Shown here piece by piece: positions 1 through 9,136 of a stretch of DNA of 64,000 nucleotides. The notes beneath the pieces were generated by a model. It had not been told where the DNA came from. It made no database searches and saw only the letters and a program-made list of their open reading frames with translations. Source of the DNA: Alteromonas macleodii ATCC 27126 (GTDB taxonomy: Bacteria; Pseudomonadota; Gammaproteobacteria; Enterobacterales; Alteromonadaceae); contig NC_018632.1 in assembly GCF_000172635.2 (NCBI RefSeq), positions 1,302,001 to 1,366,000 of the forward strand. The letters run 5' to 3'. The position numbers were made by a program, and so were the translations under genes. How positions within the stretch are numbered: the stretch's first letter is position 1; each line of letters begins with the position of its first letter.

Positions 1-180
1 TGCTTTCTACTATTCGTAGTTGGCATCAATTTCTTTAATGTGACAATATAATTAAAATAATAAGCACATCGATTTTATATCTTGCAATACAGCAATTTTG
101 CGATAAGCAGGCAAACCAAAAAGGCAATAGAAAAGCTGCATGCCCTCGCGTGTTCGGCCCAATGCCTTTCGCAAAAAAGA

Positions 181-3135
181 ATGTGCAAATTCTCCCGTAT
201 TTTGTCCCTCTCGGCACTACACATAGCGTCCGGCTTTTTTCTTTTCATAGCACCAGCGCCAACGCTTCATGCACAAACAGACAGCCCTTCGCAATCACCC
301 GACCAAACCGAACCAAAATTGGGTGCTTACAGCTTTTCAATACCCGCACAAAATGCTAATGAAGCGCTAACCGAACTAGCTAAACAGGCAAATACCACAT
401 TGCTTTTTCCTTTTGATTTAGCAAAAAAAGTGAAAACAAACGCATTGGAAGGTACGTTCACACTGAATGAAGCGCTGGCACAGCTTCTTGAAGGAACAGA
501 ATTGGCGGTAGTGACTGATGAAAGCGGTGCGGTAAGTATTCGTTCTCGTTCATCGTTAGTGGCGAAGGAAACACAGCCACAAGATACCGAAAAGAAAACA
601 GACGAGGGAGGCAATGGACTTGAAAAAATTGCGGTCGTCGGTACTCGTAACTCGCCTCGAAGTGCTGTTGACTCACCAGTTCCTTTGGATGTGATTGGTT
701 CTGAAACCCTCAACTCACAGGGAAATTCAGACGTGCTTTCTATGTTAAGCGTGATGGTTCCTTCGTTGAACGTAAACGATCAGCCCATCAATGATGCCAG
801 TAGCCTGGTAAGGCCGGCGAACCTTAGAGGAATGTCCTCGGATCACACGCTTTTGTTGCTTAACGGAAAGCGACGCCATCGCTCTGCGGTAATCACGTTT
901 TTAGGCGGAGGTTTATCTGACGGTGCACAAGGGCCTGATATATCGGTTATTCCTGCCTATGCGTTAAAGCAAGTCGAAGTATTGCGAGATGGTGCAGCAG
1001 CCCAGTATGGCTCAGACGCCATTGCAGGCGTGATTAACTTCGTACTTAAGGATGCTCGTGAAGGAGGGCATGTTGCGCTGAAGGTTGGCGGATACAGTGA
1101 AGGCGACGGCGAACTGTTTCAAGTGCAGTTGAATAAGGGCTTTGCTATTGGAGAAAACGGCTTTTTAAATGCAACGGCAGAGTATCGTCAGCAAAATGGC
1201 ACGTCGCGCTCTGTACAGCGGGTTGATGCGCAGAACTTGATTGACCAAGGGAATGTGTTCATCGCGTCACCGTCCCAAGTATGGGGAGCGCTTGATGTTA
1301 ACGAAGATATTAAACTTGCGCTAAATGCAGGCGCAGACATTTCGTCTAAATCACAATTTTACAGCTTTGCCACTGCAGCAAGAAGAGAAATAAACGGTGG
1401 TTTTTACTTTCGAAATCCGCAAACCCGAGAAGGGGTGTTCAGCCGTACCGACCCAAATACAGGGGAAAGTCGTTTGATTGTAGCCGATCTCGACGGGCTG
1501 GAAAGTGGAATTGCTTGCCCTTCTATAACCTTGTCCAGCAATAGTGTATTGCTGGACCCCTCGTATCAACTTATTGCAGATAACACAACGGCGCTTGGTG
1601 CCAACTGTTTTGCTTTCAACGAGTGGTTCCCTGGCGGTTTCACACCAAAATTTGGGGGCACGATAACGGATGCTTCTGTTGCGATGGGCGTTAAACATGA
1701 GTTACCTAATGGCTGGGCGATGGATGCCAGTGCGACATTGGGCTACAGTGACATTGAGTACACCATCTCCAATACGGTTAATCCATCGTTAGGGCCACAA
1801 ACGCCAACGTCGTTTTCGCCCGGTGGTGTGTCGCAAGTAGAGCGAACGCTTAACTTAGATTTTAACAAACTCATTCAAACTATTTTCGACGATCCGGTTA
1901 GCATTGCCGTGGGCTTAGAATGGCGCAAAGAAACCTATTTTCAAAAGTCCGGCGATGAAGCGTCATATATTGCAGGCCCTTTCGCTCTAGAGCCGCCACT
2001 TGGGTTGAACCAAGGCTTTTCCATCGGTTCCAACGGTTTTCCGGGGTATCAGCCTCAAAGTGCTGGGCACTGGAGCAGAAGCAATTGGGCTGTGTACGCC
2101 GATTTGGAATTTTATGTTACCGAAGCATGGCAGTTTGGCGTGGCCACTCGTGTAGAGCATTTCAGTGATTTCGGCTCGACATTCGATGGGAAATTGAGTA
2201 CTCGCTATAAACTAAATGATATTTTTGCATTACGCGGATCTGTAAACACCGGTTTTAAGGCGCCAACAGTAGGGCAGAGTAATGTTATCAACGTAACTAC
2301 CGCCTACGGTGTTAACGGTTTGGAAGACCAAGCAACGCTGCCTCCAACTGATCTTATCTCACTGCAACTAGGCGCAACTCCACTGACGCCTGAAGAATCG
2401 GTGAACTTTAGCCTTGGGCTAGTTATGCAGGCAAGCGAGAACTTTTTTGCAACGCTCGACTATTTCAATATTCGCCTTTCTGATCGTATTAGTACGACAT
2501 CTGCAATTCCGTTAACCGACGACGACATTAGTGCGCTTATTGCCCAAGGGCGTCCAGATGCGGCGAAATATAATGCTGCAAAGTATTTTACTAATGACTT
2601 TGACACAAAAACTCAGGGTGTTGATTTAGTTGTTAACTACAATTTTGCGCTAGCTGATTGGTCAAATTCTTTACTTCTTGCCTTCAACTGGACAGACACA
2701 CAAGTAGAGCGGGTTACACTTTATCCTGCGCAAGTGGGGGACGAAATACGGCTTCTACCTAATCTAACACAGGCAAGAATTCGCATGCTGGAAGATAACT
2801 TGCCTGCTCATCGAGGCAGTATCACGCTGGAGCAATCGAAAGGAAATTGGGCATTTACTTGGCGACTGAACTATTACGGTGAGTTTTATGAAGACCATCT
2901 TGATGCGTCCGCAGGGATGGACATATACGGCAATGCGTTAACCACATTCGATGCCCAAGTTGCATGGAAAGTACTGCCTCAAACACAAGTTACCCTCGGC
3001 GCCCAAAATCTGTTTGATTCGCTGCCTAATGAAAACCCTTTTCAAGGTGAAGTTGGCGCACTCTACCCACCTACATCGCCTAGCGGTATCAATGGGGCTT
3101 TCTATTATGCAGGCATTGAGTACACCTTTAACTAG
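181..3135 (+). CDS. TonB-dependent outer-membrane receptor with N-terminal STN domain
   Basis: Outer-membrane active transporter, about 984 residues from the chosen start. The frame is open from 82, but the Met at 181 begins a clean signal peptide (basic MCKFSR, hydrophobic stretch, cleavage near LHAQ), so I prefer 181. Domains in order: an STN (secretin/TonB short N-terminal) domain at about residues 45-100 (YSFSIPAQNANEALTELA), a plug at about 145-290 (VVGTR, LRG, then VLRDGAAAQYGSDAIAGVINF), then the beta-barrel, ending in an aromatic-rich strand (YYAGIEYTFN). STN domains usually let a receptor signal to an anti-sigma factor, but no FecI/FecR-like pair lies in the 60 kb to the right; the left flank is outside the window. 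The substrate is not deducible. No Fur box is obvious just upstream. Confidence 0.9.
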   Translation: MCKFSRILSLSALHIASGFFLFIAPAPTLHAQTDSPSQSPDQTEPKLGAYSFSIPAQNANEALTELAKQANTTLLFPFDLAKKVKTNALEGTFTLNEALAQLLEGTELAVVTDESGAVSIRSRSSLVAKETQPQDTEKKTDEGGNGLEKIAVVGTRNSPRSAVDSPVPLDVIGSETLNSQGNSDVLSMLSVMVPSLNVNDQPINDASSLVRPANLRGMSSDHTLLLLNGKRRHRSAVITFLGGGLSDGAQGPDISVIPAYALKQVEVLRDGAAAQYGSDAIAGVINFVLKDAREGGHVALKVGGYSEGDGELFQVQLNKGFAIGENGFLNATAEYRQQNGTSRSVQRVDAQNLIDQGNVFIASPSQVWGALDVNEDIKLALNAGADISSKSQFYSFATAARREINGGFYFRNPQTREGVFSRTDPNTGESRLIVADLDGLESGIACPSITLSSNSVLLDPSYQLIADNTTALGANCFAFNEWFPGGFTPKFGGTITDASVAMGVKHELPNGWAMDASATLGYSDIEYTISNTVNPSLGPQTPTSFSPGGVSQVERTLNLDFNKLIQTIFDDPVSIAVGLEWRKETYFQKSGDEASYIAGPFALEPPLGLNQGFSIGSNGFPGYQPQSAGHWSRSNWAVYADLEFYVTEAWQFGVATRVEHFSDFGSTFDGKLSTRYKLNDIFALRGSVNTGFKAPTVGQSNVINVTTAYGVNGLEDQATLPPTDLISLQLGATPLTPEESVNFSLGLVMQASENFFATLDYFNIRLSDRISTTSAIPLTDDDISALIAQGRPDAAKYNAAKYFTNDFDTKTQGVDLVVNYNFALADWSNSLLLAFNWTDTQVERVTLYPAQVGDEIRLLPNLTQARIRMLEDNLPAHRGSITLEQSKGNWAFTWRLNYYGEFYEDHLDASAGMDIYGNALTTFDAQVAWKVLPQTQVTLGAQNLFDSLPNENPFQGEVGALYPPTSPSGINGAFYYAGIEYTFN

Positions 3136-3396
3136 GGCGTGCTTCAGCAAAGCTACGTAGTTAAATGGCGCGCTGCACTCATTGAAAGTAAGAAAATGAG
3201 CCTAGCTCTGAGTTTGAAAGGACAACAACCTATCGTTTTAGGTGACGATGTGAATGTTACTTAGGTAATTGAACTAGAATATGACTTAGGTCACTTAAAG
3301 GAATAATCGTGATAATAAATATGGTGTTTAAAGTCTAGCCAAGGATGCTAAGAGCGATGACGTTGCGTGTTAAGAATACGCGAGTTGGCTAATTGC

Positions 3397-3591
3397 CTAG
3401 CCAACGTCTTTGAATAGGGACTCATCGACGATAGTTTGGTCAATGATCTGTTGCGCCATGTTGATGCACTTACCGCATTGTGAGCCAAGCTCTAAATGTT
3501 GACGTAACTCTCGCATATTTCCCACACCGTTTTCTTCAACCGCTGCGCGAATGCTTTTATCAGTTACCCCATAGCACATGCAAACAAACAT
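3397..3591 (-). CDS. bfd: Bacterioferritin-associated ferredoxin (Bfd)
   Basis: A 64-residue [2Fe-2S] protein of the BFD-like family, which in other bacteria reduces the bacterioferritin core to release iron. Four cysteines have the expected layout: CMC at residues 4-6 and CGKC at about residues 39-42, in the middle of the chain. Length matches the family. A Fur-box-like palindrome lies about 25 bp upstream of the start codon, fitting iron repression. No bacterioferritin gene is adjacent in the window. Confidence 0.93.
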   Translation of the reverse strand: MFVCMCYGVTDKSIRAAVEENGVGNMRELRQHLELGSQCGKCINMAQQIIDQTIVDESLFKDVG

Positions 3592-3616
3592 TAAACGTAC
3601 TCCAAATGAATCTGTA

Positions 3617-3635
3617 AATGATAATAATTGTTATT
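3617..3635 (-). promoter_or_regulatory. Fur-box-like operator upstream of bfd
   Basis: The 19-bp sequence AATGATAATAATTGTTATT is an imperfect palindrome (7 of 9 arm positions pair) close to the Fur consensus GATAATGATAATCATTATC. It starts about 25 bp upstream of the bfd start codon, where it would overlap a promoter. The link to Fur is inferred from sequence similarity and the known iron regulation of bfd in other bacteria. Confidence 0.7.
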
Positions 3636-3808
3636 CTTTGCTTTAGCAAGTGGATAATGACAAATTTAATACAAGGTAATTGAAGAAAGACTGAACAGTG
3701 TGGGGTGATGTTAAGCGGTTATTGGTATGATCAGTAAAAAAACTCGTTGTTTAATATTGTTATTTCCATATTCGTACCTATTTTCTTTGAAGGAAATTTC
3801 TTATCAAA

Positions 3809-3829
3809 GTGGTTACGCAACGTAATCAC
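3809..3829. promoter_or_regulatory. Inverted repeat upstream of the peroxiredoxin gene
   Basis: GTGGTTACG-CAA-CGTAATCAC: two 9-bp arms with one mismatch around a 3-bp spacer, ending 37 bp before the ATG at 3867. Its size and position suit an operator or promoter element. I cannot assign a regulator; it does not clearly match OxyR, Fur or IscR consensus sites. Confidence 0.4.
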
Positions 3830-3866
3830 TTCTATTATTACAATCCAAATATAAATGGAGAGACTC

Positions 3867-4472
3867 ATGAGTGTATTAGTTGGCCGTCCAGCACCTGACT
3901 TTACTGCAGCAGCGGTACTTGGTAGTGGTGAAATTGTTGACACTTTCACACTAAGTGAAGCAATCAAGGGCAAGAAAGCTGTTGTATTCTTCTACCCACT
4001 AGATTTTACGTTTGTTTGCCCGTCAGAGCTTATCGCCTTTGACAAGCGTTTCGACGAGTTCAAAAAGCGTGGTGTTGAAGTGATCGGTGTTTCAATCGAC
4101 TCTCAGTTCTCACACAATGCGTGGAGAAACACTCCGGTAAATCAAGGTGGTATTGGTCCGGTTAAGTACACCCTTGTTGCTGACGTTAAGCACGACATCT
4201 GCCAGGCATACGATGTTGAGCACCCAGAAGATGGCGTTGCGTTCCGTGGTTCATTCCTAATCGACGAAGAAGGTATGGTACGTCATCAGGTAATCAATGA
4301 CCTTCCACTTGGCCGTAACGTTGATGAAATGCTACGCATGGTTGATGCACTAGCATTCCACCAAGAGCATGGTGAAGTTTGCCCAGCGGGTTGGACTGAA
4401 GGTAAAGCAGGTATGGATGCGTCGCCTGAAGGTGTTGCTAAGTACCTATCTGAAGAAGCAGACAAGCTATAA
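3867..4472 (+). CDS. 2-Cys peroxiredoxin (AhpC/TSA family)
   Basis: Thiol peroxidase that reduces hydrogen peroxide and organic hydroperoxides in the cytoplasm; 201 residues. The peroxidatic Cys51 is in the DFTFVCPSE motif, and the resolving Cys172 is in VCPAGW, as in typical 2-Cys enzymes. The frame is open from an ATG at 3855, but the ATG at 3867 has a GGAG ribosome-binding site 6 bp upstream and gives the usual N-terminus (VLVGRPAPDFTAAAV), so I use it. The C-terminal tail is long, like the Prx1/AhpC class. No ahpF lies next to it, so reduction probably uses thioredoxin or a distant AhpF. A strong terminator follows. Confidence 0.95.
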   Translation: MSVLVGRPAPDFTAAAVLGSGEIVDTFTLSEAIKGKKAVVFFYPLDFTFVCPSELIAFDKRFDEFKKRGVEVIGVSIDSQFSHNAWRNTPVNQGGIGPVKYTLVADVKHDICQAYDVEHPEDGVAFRGSFLIDEEGMVRHQVINDLPLGRNVDEMLRMVDALAFHQEHGEVCPAGWTEGKAGMDASPEGVAKYLSEEADKL

Positions 4473-4493
4473 GCTAAACTGTTTAAAGATTAT

Positions 4494-4525
4494 AAAAAAA
4501 CAGCGCCTTTTGGCGCTGTTTTTGT
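4494..4525. terminator. Bidirectional intrinsic terminator
   Basis: Stem CAGCGCC...GGCGCTG with an A run before it and a T run after it, so it can serve both the peroxiredoxin gene (plus) and rnt (minus), which converge here. Confidence 0.85.
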
Positions 4526-4545
4526 TTATATCAGTTTGAATAAAA

Positions 4546-5181
4546 CTACTCTTTATTTTCTACAGGCCATCCGCCTAGCGCTTTATAGCGATTTACCATA
4601 TAGCAAAATAGCTCGGTGGTCTTTTGGGCGTCATACAGCGCACTGTGCGCTTCACTTTGGTCAAATGCAATCCCCGCTGCACGGCATGCTTTTACCAAAA
4701 CCGTTTGGCCTAAGGCCAATCCAGCAAGGCTGGTGGTGTCAAATGAAACAAACGGATGGAACGGCGTGCGTTTTATATTGCAGCGTTCTATCGCGGCATT
4801 GACGAAACTCTGATCGAACGTTGCATTGTGAGCAACAATAACTGAACGTTGGCAGTCTGCATTTTTTTGCGCCTTGCGGATGCCTTTACATAAGTCCTTC
4901 ATGGCTTCGCTTTCTTCAATAGCCCCTCGCAATGCACAATTAGGATCGATGCCATTAAATTCTAAGGCTGCTGGCTCTAGGTTAGCGCCCTCAAAGGGGT
5001 CAATGTGATAATGAAAAGTTTGATCAGGATGAAGTATACCGTTTTCATCCATTTTCACCGTTACCGCGGCTAATTCTAACAGGGCGTCAGTGCCTGCATT
5101 AAATCCGGCTGTTTCAACGTCGATAACAACGGGAAAGTAACCTCGAAAGCGCTGGGAGAGAAGGGGCGGGTTGGCAGACAT
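4546..5181 (-). CDS. rnt: Ribonuclease T
   Basis: DEDD-family 3'-5' exoribonuclease that trims tRNA and other stable RNA 3' ends; 211 residues from the chosen start, close to the E. coli length. Visible motifs: the first acidic pair in [10 protein letters not shown] (Asp21, Glu23), AHNATFDQ in the middle, and [10 protein letters not shown] near the end, supplying the remaining catalytic Asp/His residues. The frame is open to 5250, but the extra 23 residues have no counterpart in the family, so the Met at 5181 is preferred. Divergent from motY; I recall rnt-motY being neighbours in other Gammaproteobacteria with sodium-driven flagella. Confidence 0.93.
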   Translation of the reverse strand: MSANPPLLSQRFRGYFPVVIDVETAGFNAGTDALLELAAVTVKMDENGILHPDQTFHYHIDPFEGANLEPAALEFNGIDPNCALRGAIEESEAMKDLCKGIRKAQKNADCQRSVIVAHNATFDQSFVNAAIERCNIKRTPFHPFVSFDTTSLAGLALGQTVLVKACRAAGIAFDQSEAHSALYDAQKTTELFCYMVNRYKALGGWPVENKE

Positions 5182-5359
5182 AAACACTCTTGTAAGACTC
5201 GATTGCGTTAATTGGTTGGTGACTAAAATGCGTACCAACCTGCGAAGCATATTGCGTAAAAGAATTATCGCAAGGATACTCTCGAGTTGCCAGTTGCAAT
5301 TTATAAACTGTTAAATCAGGGGGCTAGCAAAAGTACAAAACGCGAATGGTATTAAACGC

Positions 5360-5386
5360 TAAACTTTTCTACAATTTGGACGATAA
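5360..5386 (+). promoter_or_regulatory. Sigma-28 (FliA) type promoter for motY
   Basis: TAAACTTT, exactly 11 bp, then GACGATAA. The enterobacterial FliA consensus is TAAAGTTT-N11-GCCGATAA, so 14 of 16 positions match with ideal spacing. It lies in the rnt-motY gap, on the motY strand, about 135 bp before the start codon. It fits class 3 flagellar control of motY. Confidence 0.75.
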
Positions 5387-5510
5387 TCAAATTAAGCGTG
5401 AAAAATCATTAGGCACATTTCTTCTTTTTGTGTGAGCTAATTTGATTCATTATGTTCGGTAATTTGTGCACGTAGTGTTGTCTTTTACCTGTGTTAGTCT
5501 GATTTTCGTT

Positions 5511-5532
5511 ATGGTGTCGAAATGGTGTCGAA
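5511..5532 (+). repeat. 11-bp tandem duplication over the motY start codon
   Basis: The unit ATGGTGTCGAA occurs twice in a row (5511-5521 and 5522-5532). Both copies begin with ATG. Only the second is in frame with motY; the first opens an eight-codon frame that ends at a TAA at 5535-5537, overlapping the motY start. Confidence 0.85.
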
Positions 5533-6394
5533 ATTAAAATACATCGCTTTATTGGGGATGCTGGGGTCATTGTCTTCCCACGCTGCCATGCGGCAATATT
5601 CTGCAACCATAGAAAGCTCCAACTGGCGAATAGACAAAGACACCCGACTTCAGTGTACCTTGAACCACGAACTACCCGGTTATGGCGAAGCCATGTTCAC
5701 GAGCTCAGCGTCGAAGCAGCTTAATATGGAATTTGAACTGGACATGTATTTGCTGCCAAGCAAATTTGATATGGCTGCTGTTTATTCTGTACCACCTAAA
5801 TGGATGCCCGGCGTTGCGCCTAAAACCATTGCCGACATGTCTATTCGTAAACAGTACAATGGCGACCTTCCGCAGGATGCGGCTTGGACTATGTTGTCTG
5901 AATTAGAAAAAGGCTTTTGGCCCACAATCTATTACCAAGATTGGTATAACAAATACGACCAAGTGAGTGTGGCATTAAACGCTAGCAACTTCTCTGGTGT
6001 GTATCGTGAATTTGTGAAGTGTGTATCGAACTTATTGCCCTTCGGTTTTGATGACATTGCCTACACGGTATTGTCGTATCAAAACAACAGTACAGAGCTA
6101 ACCAAATATTCGCAGAAGCGCTTAACCATGATAGGTGAATACTTAAAAGAAGACGGCGAGCTTGAGCTTGTGCTTCTTGATGGTTACACCGATAGCTACG
6201 GCGGTCGCTATAATAATGAACAGTTGTCTATTCGACGTGCTAACGAAGTAAAAAGCTATTTGACTACGCTAGGTGTACCTGAAGATCGAATTCAGTTAAC
6301 AGGCCACGGTGAGAAACGCCATATTGCGCCAAACGATACGCGAGAAAGCCGTGCCCAAAATAGACGCGTGGTGGTGCGACTTTCAAAATCCTAG
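5522..6394 (+). CDS. motY: Sodium-type flagellar motor protein MotY
   Basis: Periplasmic component of the T ring that anchors the PomA/PomB stator around the sodium-driven flagellar motor. 290 residues: signal peptide 1-21 (cleavage after SSHA), a MotY-specific N-terminal domain (about 22-160, with RQYSATIESSNWRID and CTLNHELPGYGEA), then an OmpA-like peptidoglycan-binding domain (about 165-288, with DGYTDSYGG, N..LS.RRA..V, GHGE and NRRV). The start is the second of two tandem ATGs; a stop codon just upstream in frame excludes earlier starts. No clear Shine-Dalgarno sequence is visible. It stands alone, away from other flagellar genes, and has its own sigma-28-type promoter. Confidence 0.93.
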   Translation: MVSKLKYIALLGMLGSLSSHAAMRQYSATIESSNWRIDKDTRLQCTLNHELPGYGEAMFTSSASKQLNMEFELDMYLLPSKFDMAAVYSVPPKWMPGVAPKTIADMSIRKQYNGDLPQDAAWTMLSELEKGFWPTIYYQDWYNKYDQVSVALNASNFSGVYREFVKCVSNLLPFGFDDIAYTVLSYQNNSTELTKYSQKRLTMIGEYLKEDGELELVLLDGYTDSYGGRYNNEQLSIRRANEVKSYLTTLGVPEDRIQLTGHGEKRHIAPNDTRESRAQNRRVVVRLSKS

Positions 6395-6431
6395 GCGCTA
6401 ATTGTCGCGCCTACACTCGCTTTAAAATGCG

Positions 6432-7628
6432 TTAGTTTAATTTTTCTCGCCACCTTAATACCGGTACTAAATGATCGGTGAAAACACCGTCAGCACCTAC
6501 CACCTTGTCTAAAACTTCCAAGACTTGTTCTGAACTCATACCTGCTGGTAGTGCATCATGTCGGTAGGTGTAGGGGTGGATTGTCAGGTTATTTTCGTGG
6601 GCGTAGGCAATCCATGCCGCGGCTTCTATTTTTCCTTGAGTCATCGCTTCATTATCGAGTAAATGGCCTAACCAAGGGCCTATGCCATCGGTATATAACG
6701 CAACCTGCTGCATGCCTTCCTGAGTGCGCAGCCAGTTATAATCTGTGTCGCTTTCGCCCCAGTCGTTTTCGCCGATCAGCATCACAACTTTGCCTTTATA
6801 GCCCAGGGTTTCTCGAATGCGCTTAACTTCGTTAAAATCGAAGCATTGCAGGTAGCTATTACCGCTCTCTCCACCAAACCCGTAAGCATCTAAGGCATCT
6901 ACAACGATTTTACTGGCATCAACGCCTTCTTTAATGTGAAAGGCAGGGGACTTTACTTCAGGATAAACCCCTACAGACGTTCCAAATTGGCGATTTAGCT
7001 CGCTGATTAGCTCAAAGTGTTCATTTAACGTGGCAACTTTAAAATTAGCATGCGTGCCGCGGTACCTATCTTTAAAAACTTGCTTCCCGTCACTGTTAGC
7101 GCGCTCGTGTACCTGCAGTTGTCGCAGTTCTTCAAGAGTAAAATCACGCGCGTAATAGCGTCCGTCATCGCGGTGGCGTGCAGGAAACACATCTTCTACA
7201 TTGGTGACCGTTTCTAAGTGGATGTCGTGTAGCACAACGGGTATGTCGTCTTTGGTGATAACAACATCTTGCTCAATAAAATCAGGGCCCAGAGAAAAGG
7301 CGAGGGTAGCAGCTTCGAGGGTATGCTCAGGTAAATAGCCCGACGCGCCGCGATGGGCTATCACGGTAAAGTGCGTTTCAACATTTTCTTTTGTGTCAGC
7401 GTGTGTTTGCGCACTCTCGTTATTTGCAGCCATGGCCGAAAACGCACTGCCAGCAGCAACTGCACCGGTAAAAGCGATAAACAACGCTGGCAGAATAGCG
7501 GCCAGTTTTGCTTTTGGCTGACTGCGCAAGCCTATATTGTGCGCTGCTCGAGGCTTCCGACATATCGCTGTTCTAGCTTGGCTTTTGTTTTTATCATCTT
7601 GCGAAAATAATAAGCGGTTACGTAGCAT
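6432..7628 (-). CDS. glpQ: Glycerophosphodiester phosphodiesterase, periplasmic type
   Basis: Hydrolyses glycerophosphodiesters released from phospholipids to glycerol-3-phosphate and an alcohol. 398 residues: an unusually long basic N-region (about 40 residues) precedes the signal-peptide hydrophobic core (AAILPALFIAFTGAVAAGSAFSAMA). The mature part is a GDPD TIM barrel starting with VIAHRGASGYLPEHT, then EQDVVITKDDIPVVLHD, both holding catalytic and metal-binding residues. Later PEVKSPAFH and the C-terminal GADGVFTDH motif are also typical. It is longer than E. coli GlpQ (about 358) mainly because of the N-terminus; no internal Met offers a shorter start. Convergent with motY. No glpT transporter is adjacent. 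Confidence 0.9.
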   Translation of the reverse strand: MLRNRLLFSQDDKNKSQARTAICRKPRAAHNIGLRSQPKAKLAAILPALFIAFTGAVAAGSAFSAMAANNESAQTHADTKENVETHFTVIAHRGASGYLPEHTLEAATLAFSLGPDFIEQDVVITKDDIPVVLHDIHLETVTNVEDVFPARHRDDGRYYARDFTLEELRQLQVHERANSDGKQVFKDRYRGTHANFKVATLNEHFELISELNRQFGTSVGVYPEVKSPAFHIKEGVDASKIVVDALDAYGFGGESGNSYLQCFDFNEVKRIRETLGYKGKVVMLIGENDWGESDTDYNWLRTQEGMQQVALYTDGIGPWLGHLLDNEAMTQGKIEAAAWIAYAHENNLTIHPYTYRHDALPAGMSSEQVLEVLDKVVGADGVFTDHLVPVLRWREKLN

Positions 7629-7763
7629 GTCGTGTCACTCCATGTGGTTTTTCATCGTTTTTTTCCAGTGCCGCACGTTTTTAAATTGATAGTTTGGCGA
7701 CTTAAGCGTTCAAATCGCTTTGACTACGCTGGCTGCATCTTCAGTTCTTGTTTTTGAGCCATT

Positions 7764-8159
7764 TCATAGCGAAATCGATTTATTTTGTATGAGTTCTATT
7801 GCATATCCATCGGGGTCGCGAACAAAAGCAATAACTGTGGAGCCGCCTTTTACTGGCCCCGGTTTACGATATACATCAGCGCCGTTTGTTTCTAAGTTTT
7901 CACAAAACTGATAGATATCATCGACCTCAATCGCAATATGACCATATGCGTTACCCTTATCGTAGGTGTTGTCGCCCCAGTTGTAGGTAAGTTCTAAGAC
8001 GGTACTCTCGGTTTCATCGCCATATCCCACGAAAGCTAGCGTGTATTCATACTCTTTGTTTTCAGACTGGCGAAGAAGGCGCATGCCCATGAGTGAGGTA
8101 TAAAAGTGAAGAGAGGCCTCTAAGTTTTCAACTCGAAGCATGGTGTGAAGCATTCGCAT
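7764..8159 (-). CDS. gloA: Lactoylglutathione lyase (glyoxalase I)
   Basis: Converts the hemithioacetal of methylglyoxal and glutathione to S-lactoylglutathione, the first glyoxalase step. 131 residues, a single VOC domain with two beta-alpha-beta-beta-beta modules. Likely metal ligands are visible at the usual places: His5 in LHTML, Glu in LELTYNWG, His in YGHIAIEV, and Glu in GYAIELIQ. The [12 protein letters not shown] opening and [16 protein letters not shown] are close to proteobacterial GloA. It stands alone between glpQ and the SDR gene. Confidence 0.94.
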   Translation of the reverse strand: MRMLHTMLRVENLEASLHFYTSLMGMRLLRQSENKEYEYTLAFVGYGDETESTVLELTYNWGDNTYDKGNAYGHIAIEVDDIYQFCENLETNGADVYRKPGPVKGGSTVIAFVRDPDGYAIELIQNKSISL

Positions 8160-8350
8160 AAGAGATTCCTATTTTGAACCATCGGAATTACTCGATGGCA
8201 CACTGCACTGTGATTGCGTGTTGGCTGTTACTTTTTGTACACATAAATACGATGAGTACTTTATTTGAGTAAACGCAAACAACACGCTTTTATGTTAATT
8301 AGGAAATGTTAACGCTTTAAGACAATATTACAATTCTAGTTAACCGTACT

Positions 8351-8426
8351 ATACCTGCGGTAACACGCCGCGATTACGAACATTTTAAGTCTCGCTGAGT
8401 GGGTAATTATCTATGCGGACTGGTAT
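8351..8426. repeat. Degenerate copy of the inverted-repeat element
   Basis: Begins ATACC and ends GGTAT. Its right 54 bp (8373-8426) match 30497-30550 at 50 of 54 positions in the same orientation. The left arm has decayed, so the hairpin seen at 30463-30550 is mostly lost. The right tip overlaps the TAA stop codon of the neighbouring SDR gene. The rest of the 8160-8425 gap shows no gene. Confidence 0.75.
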
Positions 8427-9136
8427 TAATAGCCCCATAGGCCGATATTATCAATTTTAAGACGGCGAGGTTGGCTCAATAGGTAAACCACCATGTTGCC
8501 TAAGTCTTCATTTTGAATTAGGCCATCGTCCACTTTCTCTGTTTCTGCTTTCTGCGACTGTATCAGTGCAGGGTTTAGGGAATGGACGTGAATACCGTAG
8601 GGGCGAACCTCTTCTTGCAACGCTTTTCCAAGCCCCACCATCGCAAATTTTGATGCACAGTAAACGCCTGCATTGGCATAGCCGTTCAATGCCGCCTGAG
8701 AAGCGATATTGATAATGTAGCCTTCCTTGTTGTTAATCATGTGAGGCACGACCTCTTTACACATGAGAAAAGTCCCTTTTACGTTAGTATCCATTACTTC
8801 GTCCCACGCTTTCTCTGAGGTTTCCCAAATAAGGGTCTCCTTACCAAAGCCACTGTTATTAATTAGGACGTGTAGCTCGCCAAATTTATCTTTGACTTTT
8901 CTAACAAAACTGGCAACATCAGCGCTTTTCGATACATCACAAACTTGGCCAAAGACATTACCTGGGAATAAGGCGTCGAACTGCTCTACAGTCTGCTTAA
9001 CCGCAGTTTCAGTGCGCCCACAAATGGCCACGTTCATTCCTGCTTCTAGTAGAAATCGAGCGAGAGTTTTACCTAGCCCTTTTCCGCCTCCAGTAACAAT
9101 GGCTGTTTTACCTTCTAACGCATACGTGTCTGTCAT
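8426..9136 (-). CDS. Short-chain dehydrogenase/reductase
   Basis: A 236-residue classical SDR oxidoreductase, NAD(P)-dependent. The Rossmann motif TGGGKGLG is near residue 15, LINNSG near residue 91, a serine in NIASQ, and the catalytic YCASK follows. The C-terminus is short (ends DNIGLWGY), as in small reductases that lack a long substrate loop. The stop codon coincides with the tip of a dispersed inverted-repeat element. The substrate cannot be predicted, and the neighbours (gloA, cold-shock gene) give no pathway clue. Confidence 0.88.
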   Translation of the reverse strand: MTDTYALEGKTAIVTGGGKGLGKTLARFLLEAGMNVAICGRTETAVKQTVEQFDALFPGNVFGQVCDVSKSADVASFVRKVKDKFGELHVLINNSGFGKETLIWETSEKAWDEVMDTNVKGTFLMCKEVVPHMINNKEGYIINIASQAALNGYANAGVYCASKFAMVGLGKALQEEVRPYGIHVHSLNPALIQSQKAETEKVDDGLIQNEDLGNMVVYLLSQPRRLKIDNIGLWGY

